64,000 nt of DNA from Woeseiaceae bacterium (GTDB lineage: Bacteria > Pseudomonadota > Gammaproteobacteria > Steroidobacterales > Woeseiaceae). Location of the stretch: contig JAJFKP010000048.1 of the NCBI GenBank assembly GCA_021773135.1, positions 45,075 through 109,074 on the forward strand, in the 5' to 3' direction. This document shows positions 10,093 through 20,560 of the stretch, one piece after another (within the stretch, counting starts at the first letter, position 1; every line of letters starts with the position of its first letter). Below the pieces are notes generated by a model. It was not told the DNA's origin, made no database searches, and saw only the letters and a program-made list of their open reading frames with translations. The translations under genes and the position numbers were made by a program.

Positions 10093-10539
10093 CTAGAAAG
10101 GTATGTCGTCATCGAAGTCAGATCCGGACCCACCGCCCTGCGGCGGGGCGCTGGGGGGAGGCCCGCCGGAACCACCACCCATGGCGGGAGCTCCACCGCC
10201 GGTGCGACCGCCCAGCATCTGCATCTCGTCAGCGATAATCTCCGTGGTGTACTTGTCGTTGCCCTGTTGATCCTGCCACTTGCGCGTCCGCAGTTTGCCT
10301 TCGATGTATACCTGCGAGCCCTTCCTCAGGTATTCGGCGGCAATCTCTGCCAGGCGCCCAAACATGGCCACCCGGTGCCATTCCGTGCGGTCCTTCTGTT
10401 CACCGGTCTGCTTGTCTTTCCATGACTCATTGGTCGCAACACTCAGGTTGGTCACTGCCGATCCGCTGGGCATGTATTTTGTATCAGGATCGTTACCCAA
10501 ATTCCCGACAATGATTACTTTGTTGACTCCGCGAGCCAT
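10093..10539 (-). CDS. ssb: Single-stranded DNA-binding protein
   Basis: Coats ssDNA in replication, recombination and repair. The 148-residue protein has the OB fold ([15 protein letters not shown] start, [16 protein letters not shown]), a Gly/Pro-rich linker from about residue 110, and the acidic protein-interaction tip DFDDDIPF at the very C-terminus. It lies near uvrA and an MFS gene, a common gammaproteobacterial neighbourhood. Confidence 0.97.
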   Translation of the reverse strand: MARGVNKVIIVGNLGNDPDTKYMPSGSAVTNLSVATNESWKDKQTGEQKDRTEWHRVAMFGRLAEIAAEYLRKGSQVYIEGKLRTRKWQDQQGNDKYTTEIIADEMQMLGGRTGGGAPAMGGGSGGPPPSAPPQGGGSGSDFDDDIPF

Positions 10540-10636
10540 AGTGTTCCCCTGTTATTGAGTTTTGTGTTTATTCAGTTATTCGACCGCACATTTGCGAGCG
10601 GGGGTACGTATTTTAGGCTCTGCTGCACCAAATACC

Positions 10637-10652
10637 AGCCCGATTTAGGGCT
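10637..10652 (-). terminator. Weak hairpin after the MFS-ssb junction
   Basis: AGCCC-N6-GGGCT forms a short stem in the ssb leader region, between the MFS stop and the ssb start. It lacks a good T-run, so terminator function for the MFS gene is doubtful. Confidence 0.25.
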
Positions 10653-10663
10653 CATTTCACCGC

Positions 10664-11842
10664 TTATTCGCGGCTCTTATGGAAGCGGTGCACCAACAGC
10701 CATAGGCCACTCAGCACTGCACAGACGAGGAAAACCGCCGCCGGATTGCCGCCACCGATAAATTGGCCGCCCAGCAGGCCGCCTACAAAGGCGCCGAGAA
10801 ACTGGGCGCTGGAGAACACGCCCAGGGATGCGCCGCGGATTTCGCCGGAGGCCTGTATGGACAGTCGTGCCGGCAGGCCCGCCTCAAGGAAGTTGAAACC
10901 GGCGAAAAATACGGCCAGCGCCGCAACAACCGCGGTCGAGGTGGAGCCTAAAAAAGCCAGCATCAGCTGGCCCGCCAAAAGCAGGAAAATAGCAATTGCC
11001 AGCGTCGCCGACTTGCCCCTGCGCTCATCGGCCAGCACGAGTGGCACGGTCCCCAGGAGTGACGCAGCCATAGCGCCAATGTAGATTTTCCAGTGGCTAC
11101 CCAAAGGCAGATCAAGTTCGCTGGACAACAGAAAAGGCAGCGCGACGAAACTCGCCGTGAGCAGGACATGCAGGATAAATATATAGAGGTCGAGGCGCAG
11201 CAGATCTGGTCTGAATGCGGCACGGATACTTCGATCTGGCGGCCGGGCGGGCCTTTCGATACCGCGTGGCAGGAAAATCAGGAGCAATCCAGCGAGCACA
11301 GCGAGGCCTGCAGCAATCCAAAAGAGCGCGCGCACGCCATACGCAGCGGCTATGACCGGCCCGATCATTAGTGCCAGCAGGAAAGAGCTGCCGATGCCGA
11401 TGCCCAGGATAGCCATGGACCGCGTTCTGAATTCGTGCCGGGTGCCGTCTGCCAGCAACGCCGATAGCGTCGCTGAAATTGCGCCAGCACCCTGCAAGAG
11501 GCGCCCGCCAATGACACCGTAAATATCGAGACTCTCGGCTGCAATCACGCTTCCGGCCGCGAACAGCAGCAGGCCGAACACAATGACCGGTACCCTGCCG
11601 ATTCGGTCTGACAATGCGCCAAACGGTATTTGCAGCATTGCCTGGGTGAGGCCATAGCCACCGACCGCTAGACCGATTAATGTAGGCGTCGCGTGTTCCA
11701 GGCCGGCCGCGTAAATGGCGAGTACAGGCAGGAGAGCGAACAATCCGAACATACGACAGACGGCTATCAGCGCAACCACCGCGACGGTCTGGCGCTCCTG
11801 AGGCAGCATTGCGCCTGTTAATTGCTTGGATTGCTTATTCAT
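10664..11842 (-). CDS. Major facilitator superfamily transporter
   Basis: A 392-residue inner-membrane protein with about 12 predicted helices. The MFS motif A is present as GALSDRIGRVPVIVFG after helix 2. Helices are dense with Gly/Ala/Leu and the C-terminus is short and basic. It resembles drug-proton antiporter-type MFS proteins found beside uvrA and ssb, but the substrate cannot be read from the sequence. It is divergent from uvrA across a 175-bp gap. Confidence 0.88.
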   Translation of the reverse strand: MNKQSKQLTGAMLPQERQTVAVVALIAVCRMFGLFALLPVLAIYAAGLEHATPTLIGLAVGGYGLTQAMLQIPFGALSDRIGRVPVIVFGLLLFAAGSVIAAESLDIYGVIGGRLLQGAGAISATLSALLADGTRHEFRTRSMAILGIGIGSSFLLALMIGPVIAAAYGVRALFWIAAGLAVLAGLLLIFLPRGIERPARPPDRSIRAAFRPDLLRLDLYIFILHVLLTASFVALPFLLSSELDLPLGSHWKIYIGAMAASLLGTVPLVLADERRGKSATLAIAIFLLLAGQLMLAFLGSTSTAVVAALAVFFAGFNFLEAGLPARLSIQASGEIRGASLGVFSSAQFLGAFVGGLLGGQFIGGGNPAAVFLVCAVLSGLWLLVHRFHKSRE

Positions 11843-11954
11843 ACGTGGATGCCACCGGCCCCTAAGGCGCTGATCTCTCTCGGGATCGCCCGGATTTGCA
11901 AGGTCCGAACGGCTACCTGCCGGTCGCTGCGTAATTAATATCGGTCAACTTACT

Positions 11955-11984
11955 TTGCGCCGTCTTAATGCGGCGGCGTATATT
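11955..11984 (+). promoter_or_regulatory. Possible uvrA promoter
   Basis: TTGCGC (11955-11960), an 18-bp spacer and TATATT (11979-11984) lie about 34 bp upstream of the uvrA ATG. I looked for a CTG-N10-CAG LexA box in the intergenic region and did not see a convincing one, so SOS control is not supported here. Confidence 0.35.
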
Positions 11985-12017
11985 AGCAGGTTGTTCAGCG
12001 ATCACTGCACACCCCAT

Positions 12018-14864
12018 ATGAAATCCATCGAAATTCGCGGCGCGCGTACGCATAATCTCAAGAATATTGACCTGACACTGCCGCGAGACAAACTCATCGT
12101 TTTCACCGGTCTGTCCGGATCAGGCAAGTCGTCGCTGGCGTTCGATACGATATATGCCGAAGGTCAACGGCGTTACGTTGAATCGCTTTCGGCTTACGCA
12201 CGCCAGTTCTTGTCGATGATGGAGAAGCCGGACATAGACCATATCGACGGCCTGTCTCCCGCGATCTCTATCGAACAAAAATCAACCTCGCACAATCCCC
12301 GTTCCACTGTTGGCACGGTTACGGAAATTCACGACTACCTGAGGCTCCTGTACGCCCGCGCAGGCACTCCGCGGTGCCCGGATCACGGCGTGACCTTGGA
12401 GGCCCAGACCGTTAGCCAGATGGTCGATCATGTCATGACGCTTCCTGTGGATACACGGCTCATGCTGCTCGCACCGGTGATTGTCGATCGCAAGGGAGAA
12501 CACGTACAGCTGATGCAGGACCTGATGGCGCAGGGTTTTATTCGTGCACGCATCAACGGTGAGGTCTATGAGCTTGACGACCCGCCGAAACTGGACCTGC
12601 GCAAGAAACACAGCATTGAAGCCGTCATCGATCGATTCAAAGTAAAACCAGATCTTAAACTGCGCCTGGCCGAGTCCTTTGAAACGGCGCTCAGACTCGC
12701 AGACGGCGTGGCCAGAATTGCATTCATGGACGATGCCAAAGAAGAAGAGCTGGTATTTTCGGACAAATTCGCGTGCAACATTTGTGGCTACAGTCTCACC
12801 GAACTTGAGCCGCGATTGTTCTCATTCAACAACCCGTCCGGTGCCTGTCCGGGATGCGACGGCCTCGGCGTAAAACAATTCTTCGATCCGGACAGGGTCA
12901 TTGTCAATTCCGATTTGTCACTGGCAGGTGGTGCCATTCGTGGCTGGGATCGCAAGACAACCTATTATTTTCAGATGATCAAGAGCCTGGCTGCGCATTA
13001 CAAATTTGATATTGAGACACCATTTTGTGAACTCAGCGACGACCTGCAGCAGATTGTCCTGTTCGGTAGCGGCAAAGAAAAGATCGAATTTTTCTACGCC
13101 AATTCCCGTGGCATGGAAATCAAGCAAAAGCACCGCTTTGAAGGCGTAATTCCCAATCTCGATCGACGCTACAAAGAAACCGAATCGAATGCCGTTCGCG
13201 AAGAACTGACGCGCTACCTGAACAGCCAGCCCTGTCCCGATTGTAGTGGAACCCGGTTGAATCGCTCGGCCCGTAATGTATTCATTGTCGATAGGTCGCT
13301 TCCTGAATTAAGCGATCTGTCAGTCGGTCTGGCACGCAAGTTTTTTGAGACTCTGCAGCTCGATGGCTGGCGCGCAACCATCGCCGAAAAAATCGTGAAA
13401 GAAATCGGTGACCGCCTCGGTTTCCTGAGCGACGTAGGACTCGACTATCTATCGCTCAACCGCAGCGCAGACACGCTTTCCGGAGGCGAGGCACAGCGCA
13501 TTCGACTCGCGAGCCAGATTGGTTCCGGCCTGGTTGGAGTAATGTACATACTCGACGAGCCCTCAATCGGACTGCACCAACGCGATAACCAGCGCCTGCT
13601 GGGGACATTGATTCACCTGCGGGATATTGGCAATACCGTGATTGTGGTTGAACATGATGAAGAAGCCATTCTGGCTGCCGATCATGTGATCGATCTCGGT
13701 CCGGGCGCGGGCGTGCACGGCGGACAGGTGGTGGCAGCCGGCACACCCGAGGAAATTCGTCAGAACGCACAGTCACTTACCGGCCAGTACCTATCCGGCA
13801 GACGCGCAATTCCGCTACCGGCTGAGCGCATCAAAGTGAACAAGAAACGGCAGCTGAAGATCTCTGGCGCCACGGGCAATAATCTGAAGTCAGTTACCGC
13901 CGGCATTCCGCTCGGATTGATGACGTGCATCACGGGCGTTTCGGGCTCTGGCAAATCCACGCTCGTTAACGATACTTTATACAAGGCGGTAGCCGAAGAA
14001 CTGAATCGCACCAGCAAGAACCCTGCACCATACGAAAGCATCAAGGGCCTCGAGATGGTCGACAGAGTCATAGACATCAGCCAGAGCCCAATTGGCCGGA
14101 CTCCGCGCTCGAATCCGGCTACCTATAGTGGGCTGTTCACGCCGATTCGGGAACTGTTTGCCGGTACGCAGGAAGCGCGGTCGCGCGGATATATGCCGGG
14201 CCGCTTCAGTTTCAACGTCAAGGGCGGTCGTTGCGAAGCCTGTCAGGGTGATGGCGTGATTAAGGTCGAAATGCACTTTCTTCCGGACGTTTACGTCCCC
14301 TGCGATGTCTGCCGCGGCAAGCGCTATAACCGTGAAACGCTGGAAATCCGGTACAAGGGAAAAAGCATAACGGAAGTCCTGGAAATGACCGTCGAGGACG
14401 CAGCGGAATTTTTTAAAAACGTGCCAGTACTGGCGAAAAAACTGCAGACACTGCTGGACGTCGGGCTCTCCTATGTATGCCTTGGGCAGAATGCGACGAC
14501 GCTGTCCGGTGGCGAGGCACAGCGTGTGAAGCTGGCGAAAGAGCTGTCCAAACGCGATACCGGGAATACGTTGTACATTCTCGACGAACCGACGACCGGT
14601 CTGCATTTCCACGACATTGAGCACCTGCTTGCTGTCCTGCATCGACTCAGAGACAAAGGTAATACGGTCGTCGTCATAGAACACAACCTCGACGTCATCA
14701 AGACGGCGGACTGGATCATTGATCTTGGTCCGGAAGGTGGTGACGGCGGCGGCGAAATTGTCGCCACTGGTACACCGGAAGACGTCGCAGCCAACAAAGC
14801 GTCATTTACCGGTGAGTACCTGGCGCCACTGCTGAGCGGCACGACAGAAAAACGCCGCGCCTGA
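12018..14864 (+). CDS. uvrA: UvrABC system protein A
   Basis: Damage-recognition ATPase of nucleotide excision repair. The 948 residues include two ABC modules: Walker [15 protein letters not shown] near the N-terminus and [13 protein letters not shown] near residue 645, with signatures [12 protein letters not shown] and [12 protein letters not shown]. The zinc-binding pairs CNICG...CPGCDG and CEACQG...CDVCRG are intact. The frame is open to 11955, but ATG 12018 ([18 protein letters not shown]) matches the family start. Only this gene and three others in the window are on the plus strand. Confidence 0.98.
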   Translation: MKSIEIRGARTHNLKNIDLTLPRDKLIVFTGLSGSGKSSLAFDTIYAEGQRRYVESLSAYARQFLSMMEKPDIDHIDGLSPAISIEQKSTSHNPRSTVGTVTEIHDYLRLLYARAGTPRCPDHGVTLEAQTVSQMVDHVMTLPVDTRLMLLAPVIVDRKGEHVQLMQDLMAQGFIRARINGEVYELDDPPKLDLRKKHSIEAVIDRFKVKPDLKLRLAESFETALRLADGVARIAFMDDAKEEELVFSDKFACNICGYSLTELEPRLFSFNNPSGACPGCDGLGVKQFFDPDRVIVNSDLSLAGGAIRGWDRKTTYYFQMIKSLAAHYKFDIETPFCELSDDLQQIVLFGSGKEKIEFFYANSRGMEIKQKHRFEGVIPNLDRRYKETESNAVREELTRYLNSQPCPDCSGTRLNRSARNVFIVDRSLPELSDLSVGLARKFFETLQLDGWRATIAEKIVKEIGDRLGFLSDVGLDYLSLNRSADTLSGGEAQRIRLASQIGSGLVGVMYILDEPSIGLHQRDNQRLLGTLIHLRDIGNTVIVVEHDEEAILAADHVIDLGPGAGVHGGQVVAAGTPEEIRQNAQSLTGQYLSGRRAIPLPAERIKVNKKRQLKISGATGNNLKSVTAGIPLGLMTCITGVSGSGKSTLVNDTLYKAVAEELNRTSKNPAPYESIKGLEMVDRVIDISQSPIGRTPRSNPATYSGLFTPIRELFAGTQEARSRGYMPGRFSFNVKGGRCEACQGDGVIKVEMHFLPDVYVPCDVCRGKRYNRETLEIRYKGKSITEVLEMTVEDAAEFFKNVPVLAKKLQTLLDVGLSYVCLGQNATTLSGGEAQRVKLAKELSKRDTGNTLYILDEPTTGLHFHDIEHLLAVLHRLRDKGNTVVVIEHNLDVIKTADWIIDLGPEGGDGGGEIVATGTPEDVAANKASFTGEYLAPLLSGTTEKRRA

Positions 14865-14916
14865 GCAAGGCCGAAGTAAGCGGAATCGCGATATCAATCG
14901 CGCTGGTTATTAGAAA

Positions 14917-15516
14917 CTACTGCGCTCTGCGTACCGCGGTGATGATCACGGGATCTGCGAGTATCTGGCCTTGCGTGTATTCAGAATATGATGCCGCGTC
15001 GGCCGGCAACGCCTGGATCCTGCGCACGACATCCATGCCACTGACCACCTTGCCAAAGGCTGCAAATCCCTGGCCATCAGGGTTACGGGTCTGGCCATAG
15101 TCCAGGCCGGGCTGATTGCCAATACAGATGAAGAACTCAGAGGTTGCGGTACCGACACCGTCGCGCGCCATCGAAATAACACCATCTGTATGCAAAATGC
15201 CTGTCTGCTCGGTGGTCTCGTGATCTATCGCGTCAATCGCCCCTTCCGCAGCGTTTCCTCGGCCCCCCTGGATTACTTCAATCTTTGGCGCACCCCGGTC
15301 GTTTTCATAACTGACAACCCTGTAAAATGAGCCGCCATCAAGGTAGCCATTGTCAGTGAGCTTGAGAAAATTGTCCGCCGTGATCGGCGCGGCCTCCGTA
15401 TACAGGTCGATCTCGATATCGCCCTCTGCGGTTGACATCACGATGCGTACTGACTCATCTGCTATGGCACAGGCGCCAAGACTCAGTGCCAGAAACACGG
15501 CTAAAAATTTATTCAT
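14917..15516 (-). CDS. Exported peptidyl-prolyl cis-trans isomerase (cyclophilin type)
   Basis: Folding catalyst acting at proline bonds, probably periplasmic. A signal peptide (MNKFLAVFLALSLGACAIA) precedes a complete cyclophilin domain containing FYRVV, IQGG-like VIQGGRGN and FFICIGNQPGLD segments. LGAC fits a lipobox, so it may be a lipoprotein; cleavage by signal peptidase I after AIA is the alternative. It is 199 residues long and convergent with uvrA, with about 50 bp between them. Confidence 0.87.
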   Translation of the reverse strand: MNKFLAVFLALSLGACAIADESVRIVMSTAEGDIEIDLYTEAAPITADNFLKLTDNGYLDGGSFYRVVSYENDRGAPKIEVIQGGRGNAAEGAIDAIDHETTEQTGILHTDGVISMARDGVGTATSEFFICIGNQPGLDYGQTRNPDGQGFAAFGKVVSGMDVVRRIQALPADAASYSEYTQGQILADPVIITAVRRAQ

Positions 15517-15612
15517 TGTCAGTCTCCTGTGAGTGGCTCAGCAATATAGTTATACCTTGGTCTGGCAATAGCCACCGCATCGACGCCATGCCAAAACAGG
15601 ATGAAAGCGCAC

Positions 15613-16374
15613 CTACCCGGCGCCTGCGGGCTCATCTTCAGACGGAAAACGTCCACTGGTCAGGAACGCGTAGACCAGTTCAAATACCTGCGTCTTTTGC
15701 ATGATAAACGCGTGGCTCGCATTGACCAGGCGAAAATCGCGCATGCCATCCAGACGGGTGTCAGCGACAGAGACCCTGCCATCATCGGGATCGTCCAGCA
15801 CGGCTGAGGTTACCGGATCAATCGTTGCGTCTCCGGCAATTACGGCGAATTCGAATTCTGGTGTGCCCAACTGAAGCGGAATGCTGTCTTGCCCCTTTCC
15901 TAGCTGGTAACCAGCCGGACCATTGAGCCACTCAAAACCTGGCCATTCCTGCAGTTCATCAACAGCCTTGCTGCCCTGGTTGGGTGGCGCAAGCATAACC
16001 ACGCGACCGAGCGAGTCGTGCTCGTTTTCCGAAAAATAGTATCGAACCAGGATTCCGCCCAGCGAATGCGTAACAAAATGAACTGTGTCGCTGCTGTTCT
16101 TTTCGGCGCACTGTGCGAGTCCGTTTTCCACCGCCATTGTTGCAAGTTCTTCAATCCTGTAATCACGCGACGGATAGTCAATATTGGCTACGGCATAACC
16201 GTATTCTTCGAGGAACCAGCTCATGCGCTCCATGGAAAGTGACGAGCGCGCCAGGCCGTGCAAGAGTACGACGCATTCACCGTCATGTTGGGATGAATCA
16301 TTCGCGGCATCGCTGCACCCTCCGAGCAACAGTGGAGTCAACAGGCACAGTGCCAAAGTAGCGGATTTATGCAT
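15613..16374 (-). CDS. Alpha/beta-hydrolase lipoprotein (lipase/PGAP1-like)
   Basis: A 253-residue hydrolase. The N-terminus is a lipoprotein signal with lipobox LLGGC at about residue 20. The oxyanion segment VVLLHGLARS and the nucleophile elbow THSLGG are characteristic of esterase/lipase proteins. A C-terminal histidine in VNASHAFI is a plausible triad member. It is the last gene of a five-gene string (slyX, cupin, DUF2238, GNAT, hydrolase), 6 bp after the GNAT stop. The substrate is unknown. Confidence 0.82.
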   Translation of the reverse strand: MHKSATLALCLLTPLLLGGCSDAANDSSQHDGECVVLLHGLARSSLSMERMSWFLEEYGYAVANIDYPSRDYRIEELATMAVENGLAQCAEKNSSDTVHFVTHSLGGILVRYYFSENEHDSLGRVVMLAPPNQGSKAVDELQEWPGFEWLNGPAGYQLGKGQDSIPLQLGTPEFEFAVIAGDATIDPVTSAVLDDPDDGRVSVADTRLDGMRDFRLVNASHAFIMQKTQVFELVYAFLTSGRFPSEDEPAGAG

Positions 16375-16380
16375 CGATCG

Positions 16381-16896
16381 TCATAGAACGAGTCGCATCG
16401 CAATTCGTTTCGATGTATCGAGTCCAGCCTGTTTTTCAGTTTCGAATAGTGACGTTAACTCAGGACCGTATTCGGATGAATCCACACAATCAAATCCCAG
16501 TCGACGATAGAAAGGTGCATTCCAGGGAAGATGTCGAAACGTCGTCAGAGAAACGTGCTCGAACTTCGATTCGCGCGCCCAGTCGACGGTCGTCTGAACC
16601 AATCGAGTCCCGACACCCAGACGACCAAATGCCGGCATCACGCCGACCTCGACGAGGTACGCCTGACCGTCGACCACGTCGGCAATCGAGAAACCGACGA
16701 CTTTCTCATCGCCCTTGATAGCTACCCACAGCCTTGCGTCTTGCTGAGCGCGGTTAAGATCCGCCTTGGCAGTAGTCTTAAAGCGCAATCTTGATGGCAG
16801 ATCTGCCGCGGTGAAGAGTGTCGCCGCTGCAATCTCGATTCCCGGGATGGCGGCGATATGACCGACCGTAGCCGGACTGACGACGATATTCTGCAT
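16381..16896 (-). CDS. GNAT-family N-acetyltransferase
   Basis: Predicted acetyl-CoA-dependent acyltransferase of 171 residues. Acetyl-CoA-binding motif A is visible as VGVMPAFGRLGVGTRL, followed by a typical YRRLGF-like FYRRLGFD near the C-terminus. A longer open frame exists, but ATG 16896 lies 2 bp after the preceding stop and has GGGCGAG upstream, giving the natural start. The acceptor is unknown. Confidence 0.85.
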   Translation of the reverse strand: MQNIVVSPATVGHIAAIPGIEIAAATLFTAADLPSRLRFKTTAKADLNRAQQDARLWVAIKGDEKVVGFSIADVVDGQAYLVEVGVMPAFGRLGVGTRLVQTTVDWARESKFEHVSLTTFRHLPWNAPFYRRLGFDCVDSSEYGPELTSLFETEKQAGLDTSKRIAMRLVL

Positions 16897-16898
16897 TC

Positions 16899-17522
16899 CT
16901 ACTCGCCCTGTCCGATAGCACGCAGCTGACGGTCGTGTAGTTTGCTCAGCAGGGCGAGCGCCAGGATAGCCCCTAGAAGCGCCCACCCCATGTCGGACTG
17001 CGTATCCCAGGCATAACCCTGCGTACCAAGAAAAGACTCGGCCGCCTCCTCCGACAACAGGGCTACCCACCATTCGATCAGTTCGTAAAACGCACTGAAA
17101 CCGAGGCAGAAACAGACGATAAAAAAATTGCGCCAGCTCGCGCTGTTGAATACGTTTTTTCGAATAACAATTTCACGGGTAATAATCGCCGGAATGAAGC
17201 CCTGTACGAAATGGCCGAGCTTGTCGTAGTTGTTGCGGGAGTGATCGAGCATGTCTCCAATCCAATCAAACAGCGGCACCTCAGCATAGGTGTAATGGCC
17301 ACCGACCATCAGAACTATGCTGTGTATGAGAATCAAGACATACACCAGCGGTGTTAAGGGAAAAGAATTCCGGGTACAGGCAATCAGGGCGAAGCCAATC
17401 AAGGCCGGTAAAACTTCCAGCCACCATGTGGGATAGTCGTGCGGATTGATTCCTGACCAGACAAGTACGGCGAGAAACACTGCAACCCAGGTGTAGCGGA
17501 GCCCTTTGCTTGCTTCACTCAC
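16899..17522 (-). CDS. DUF2238 (YjdF-type) inner-membrane protein
   Basis: A 207-residue multi-spanning membrane protein with about six helices. Conserved features of the family are seen: YDKLGHFVQGF in the middle, the pair FYELIEWW, and the loop GTQGYAWDTQSDM before the last helix. It starts at GTG 17522. Function of the family is not established. It sits between a cupin gene (25-bp gap) and a GNAT gene (2-bp gap). Confidence 0.85.
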   Translation of the reverse strand: MSEASKGLRYTWVAVFLAVLVWSGINPHDYPTWWLEVLPALIGFALIACTRNSFPLTPLVYVLILIHSIVLMVGGHYTYAEVPLFDWIGDMLDHSRNNYDKLGHFVQGFIPAIITREIVIRKNVFNSASWRNFFIVCFCLGFSAFYELIEWWVALLSEEAAESFLGTQGYAWDTQSDMGWALLGAILALALLSKLHDRQLRAIGQGE

Positions 17523-17547
17523 GAACAGTTTCTGTAGCGATTTTTAT

Positions 17548-17859
17548 TCACACCGAGAACCAGAACTCTATTTCGGATGTTTCTACGTCGAAACGGGCCG
17601 CGTGTTCTTCATTTGCATCCAGGTGATACCAGTCGCCCGGACCGTAACGCGTCTCCTTATCACCCTTGGTCAATCTGAGCTCGCCGGACGTGATGACTCC
17701 GACGTTCCGGCTCGGATGCGTGTGTGCCTCAATTCTCGTGTTGGCAGGATACGAAGCAAACAGGACCTCACAGCCTTCCGCAACAAGTCGGTGAGCGTCG
17801 AACGGGCCGTCGAAATCGGGCAGAGCCCGAATCAGGTCCGGAAAATGCGGCTTACTCAT
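17548..17859 (-). CDS. Small cupin-domain protein
   Basis: A 103-residue single-domain beta-barrel protein. Cupin motif 1 appears as HTHPSRNVGVITSGELRL with two metal-ligand histidines, and motif 2 as GDWYHLDANEEHAARF. Such proteins may be metalloenzymes or small-ligand sensors; the substrate cannot be predicted. It lies 14 bp after slyX. Confidence 0.8.
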   Translation of the reverse strand: MSKPHFPDLIRALPDFDGPFDAHRLVAEGCEVLFASYPANTRIEAHTHPSRNVGVITSGELRLTKGDKETRYGPGDWYHLDANEEHAARFDVETSEIEFWFSV

Positions 17860-17873
17860 AGGCGATCCTAAAT

Positions 17874-18080
17874 TCAGTAGTGGGGTGGAATTTCCTCAGG
17901 CGCACCGTCCGCCGGTGCCGCTTCCGATAATGCCCTCACCCGATCTTTAAGCGCGTTGACCAGCAGTTCCAGATTGGCAATCTGCGCTTGCTGGCTGATC
18001 AGCGCATCATTGAGCTCTGCGATTGCCAGTTCCTGATGCGACAACTTTGATTCGATGTTGACCAGGTGTTCATCTGTCAC
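17874..18080 (-). CDS. slyX: SlyX-family protein
   Basis: Short coiled-coil protein of unknown biochemical role. The 68 residues form one amphipathic helix (SKLSHQELAIAELNDALI...) and end in the family's characteristic PPHY. GTG 18080 has GAGG seven bases upstream and is preferred over the longer frame to 18113. It heads the minus-strand string and is divergent from uup. Confidence 0.88.
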   Translation of the reverse strand: MTDEHLVNIESKLSHQELAIAELNDALISQQAQIANLELLVNALKDRVRALSEAAPADGAPEEIPPHY

Positions 18081-18194
18081 GGTTAAACCTCGACGGGGGT
18101 CAGACCCAAACACTACGGTGGTCGCCGCAAATCTTCAATCCCCACACCGCGCCAACGTGTATCCTTGCTTTTTTCGCCACGCGAGCAGACATAG

Positions 18195-20105
18195 ATGTCG
18201 CTCATTCGCTTTGATGAGGTGTCGCTTGACTTTGGCGACCAGAAAATCCTGACGAAAGCCGATATGGCCATCGAGCCTGGCGAACGCATTTGCCTGATCG
18301 GGCGGAACGGCGCGGGCAAATCAACAACCTTCAAACTCATCACGGGCGAGCTTGAGGCCGATCGTGGCGAAATTGTCCGCAGAACCGGGCTGGTCGTCAG
18401 CCAGCTGGCGCAGGCATTGCCGGATGCCCAGGACATGCCCGTGCATGAGGTAGTACGGTCCGGACTGACCGGGCTGCAGTCAGTTCTGGATGACTATCAT
18501 CGGCGTTCTCTCGAGGAACTGGATCGCGCTGGCATGCGCGAGCTCGAAGAGTTGCACAAGCAAATTGATGCCCACGGTGGCTGGAATCTGGAGCAACGGG
18601 TTGAAGCGACGATTTCAGAGTTGAGCCTGCCCGCAGAGAAAAAAATGAACGAGCTGTCGGGCGGCTGGCGACGAAGAGTTGCACTGGCCAGGGCGCTGGT
18701 ACAAAAACCCGATTTGCTGTTGCTCGATGAGCCAACCAATCACCTCGATATTGTCACCATAAACTGGCTTGAAAGCGTGATCCTGTCTTACCAGGGTTCG
18801 GTGTTGTTCATCACTCACGACCGTGCCTTTCTACAGCGGCTGGCAACCCGAATCGTTGAAATCGATCGCGGCAAGCTGACCAGCTGGCCTGGTGACTACG
18901 AGAATTTCCTGCGACGCAAAGATGCCGCGTTGGAGGCCGAGGCGCGCGAGAACGCCCGCTTTGACAAGAAGCTCGAAGAAGAGGAAATCTGGATTCGCCA
19001 GGGAATAAAAGCTCGCCGAACACGCAATGAGGGGCGCGCGCGTGCCTTGCTAAATATGCGCAAGGAGCGGGCGAAACGCATCGGTCAGGAAAAAAGTGCC
19101 CGCATTCACATAGAGGAGGCTGACCAGTCCGGGCGAAAAGTCGTGCGAGCAAAAAACATAGGTTTTCGCTTCGATGACCTCCCTCTCATTGAGAACTTCT
19201 CGATTAATATCATGCGCGGCGATCGAATCGGCATACTCGGCAATAACGGCGTTGGCAAAACGACCTTGTTGCGCCTGCTGCTGGGCGATATCGAGCCGCA
19301 GACAGGGACAATCAAACATGGCACGAACCTCGAGATCGGCTATTTTGACCAGCTTCGCGAATCGCTGGATCCTGAGAAATCTGTCGCGGAAAATGTTGGT
19401 GACGGCAAGACCTATATCAAGTTGAATGGCAATGACCGGCATATCATCGGGTATCTGAAAGGCTTCCTGTTCAGCCCCAAGCGATCATTGACGCCCGTCA
19501 AGTCATTGTCGGGCGGTGAGCGAAACCGGATTATCCTTGCCAAGTTGTTTACGAGGCCGGCCAACCTGTTGGTACTCGACGAACCCACCAACGATCTGGA
19601 CATGGAAACGCTGGAAGTTCTTGAGGCGCGGCTGGCGGAATACAGTGGCACCCTGATTGTCGTAAGTCACGACAGACAGTTTCTGGATAACGTCGTCACG
19701 AGCACCATCGTGTTCGAGGAAGGCGGCAAAATACGTGAATACGTTGGCGGTTATAGTGACTGGTTGCGCCAGGGTCGCGAACTCGAGCAGGCAGACAAGA
19801 TTGCGCAGAGCAAGACCACGCGCCTGCCTGCAACGGACCCATCGCACAAGACGCAGACAAAAAAGCTCAGCTACCGTGAACAAAAGGAACTCGATGAGCT
19901 GCCGGAAAAGATCGAGGCGCTTGAAAACCGCTTAGTTGAGATTCAAAAGCAGATATCCGACAGCGACTTTTATGCTCAGGATCATGCGTTCACAAAACCT
20001 GTGCTGGATGCGTTCACGGCGACACAGGCGAAGCTGGACCGGTGCCTCGAGCGATGGTCGGCGCTCGAGGACCAGGTCAGGATCTATAAGGAGAGCCGCA
20101 GCTGA
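18195..20105 (+). CDS. uup: ABC-F family ATPase Uup
   Basis: Soluble duplicated ABC ATPase (636 residues) associated with ribosomes and DNA intermediates and with transposon precise excision. Walker A motifs are GRNGAGKSTT (about residue 37) and GNNGVGKTTL (about 350); signatures are LSGGWRRR and LSGGERNR. The linker between domains is rich in Arg/Lys/Glu. A C-terminal coiled coil after residue 550 (KLSYREQKELDELPEKIE) is typical of Uup. There is no membrane domain. Confidence 0.93.
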   Translation: MSLIRFDEVSLDFGDQKILTKADMAIEPGERICLIGRNGAGKSTTFKLITGELEADRGEIVRRTGLVVSQLAQALPDAQDMPVHEVVRSGLTGLQSVLDDYHRRSLEELDRAGMRELEELHKQIDAHGGWNLEQRVEATISELSLPAEKKMNELSGGWRRRVALARALVQKPDLLLLDEPTNHLDIVTINWLESVILSYQGSVLFITHDRAFLQRLATRIVEIDRGKLTSWPGDYENFLRRKDAALEAEARENARFDKKLEEEEIWIRQGIKARRTRNEGRARALLNMRKERAKRIGQEKSARIHIEEADQSGRKVVRAKNIGFRFDDLPLIENFSINIMRGDRIGILGNNGVGKTTLLRLLLGDIEPQTGTIKHGTNLEIGYFDQLRESLDPEKSVAENVGDGKTYIKLNGNDRHIIGYLKGFLFSPKRSLTPVKSLSGGERNRIILAKLFTRPANLLVLDEPTNDLDMETLEVLEARLAEYSGTLIVVSHDRQFLDNVVTSTIVFEEGGKIREYVGGYSDWLRQGRELEQADKIAQSKTTRLPATDPSHKTQTKKLSYREQKELDELPEKIEALENRLVEIQKQISDSDFYAQDHAFTKPVLDAFTATQAKLDRCLERWSALEDQVRIYKESRS

Positions 20106-20130
20106 TTCAGCCTGCGGTTTACCGCTTGAA

Positions 20131-20517
20131 TCAAAGAACCTGCAGCAGAATTGCGACCTGGCATAGCCATCCTGCGGCGAAAGAAAGCGTCCGCACCCAC
20201 GGCACGGCAAAGGTGTACGACAACAGGTGCACCAGGCGTGCCCAGAAATAAATCTCGCAGGCCAGCACTGTAGTAGCGTTGCTGATGCCTGCCGCATTTG
20301 CGACCAGTACCAGCGTCGCAAAAACAACCAGGTTCTCCACGGAATTATAATGAGCGCTTTTCATTCTTTGCGCCCAACCGGCCAACGGTGCCGGATCGTC
20401 CGCGTAACCGACCGCGTTAACAAGCCCGCGAACCGCAATCGTGTTCAAAATGTAGGGAATCCACATGACGGCGGAAAGTGCCGCCACCCAGGTCAGGCTC
20501 ATCAGTTCACTGGTCAT
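20131..20517 (-). CDS. MAPEG-family membrane protein
   Basis: A 128-residue integral membrane protein with four predicted helices, related to microsomal glutathione S-transferases. The family's SAHYNSVENLVVF segment after helix 1 and the ARLVHLLSY segment before helix 4 are present. AAAGGAGATAAAG before the ATG gives a strong ribosome-binding site. It converges with uup. Confidence 0.85.
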   Translation of the reverse strand: MTSELMSLTWVAALSAVMWIPYILNTIAVRGLVNAVGYADDPAPLAGWAQRMKSAHYNSVENLVVFATLVLVANAAGISNATTVLACEIYFWARLVHLLSYTFAVPWVRTLSFAAGWLCQVAILLQVL

Positions 20518-20560
20518 CTTTATCTCCTTTTAATTTTACTGCCGGTTTCGTCCGACCGGC

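Noticed and set aside
11843..12017. LexA/SOS box upstream of uvrA
   Set aside because: No CTG-N10-CAG palindrome of the expected quality is visible; only a weak promoter-like pair remains.
20095..20118. Terminator spanning the uup stop
   Set aside because: CCGCAG/CTGCGG pairing is present but spans the stop codon and is followed by only TTTA, so it is not a reliable terminator.
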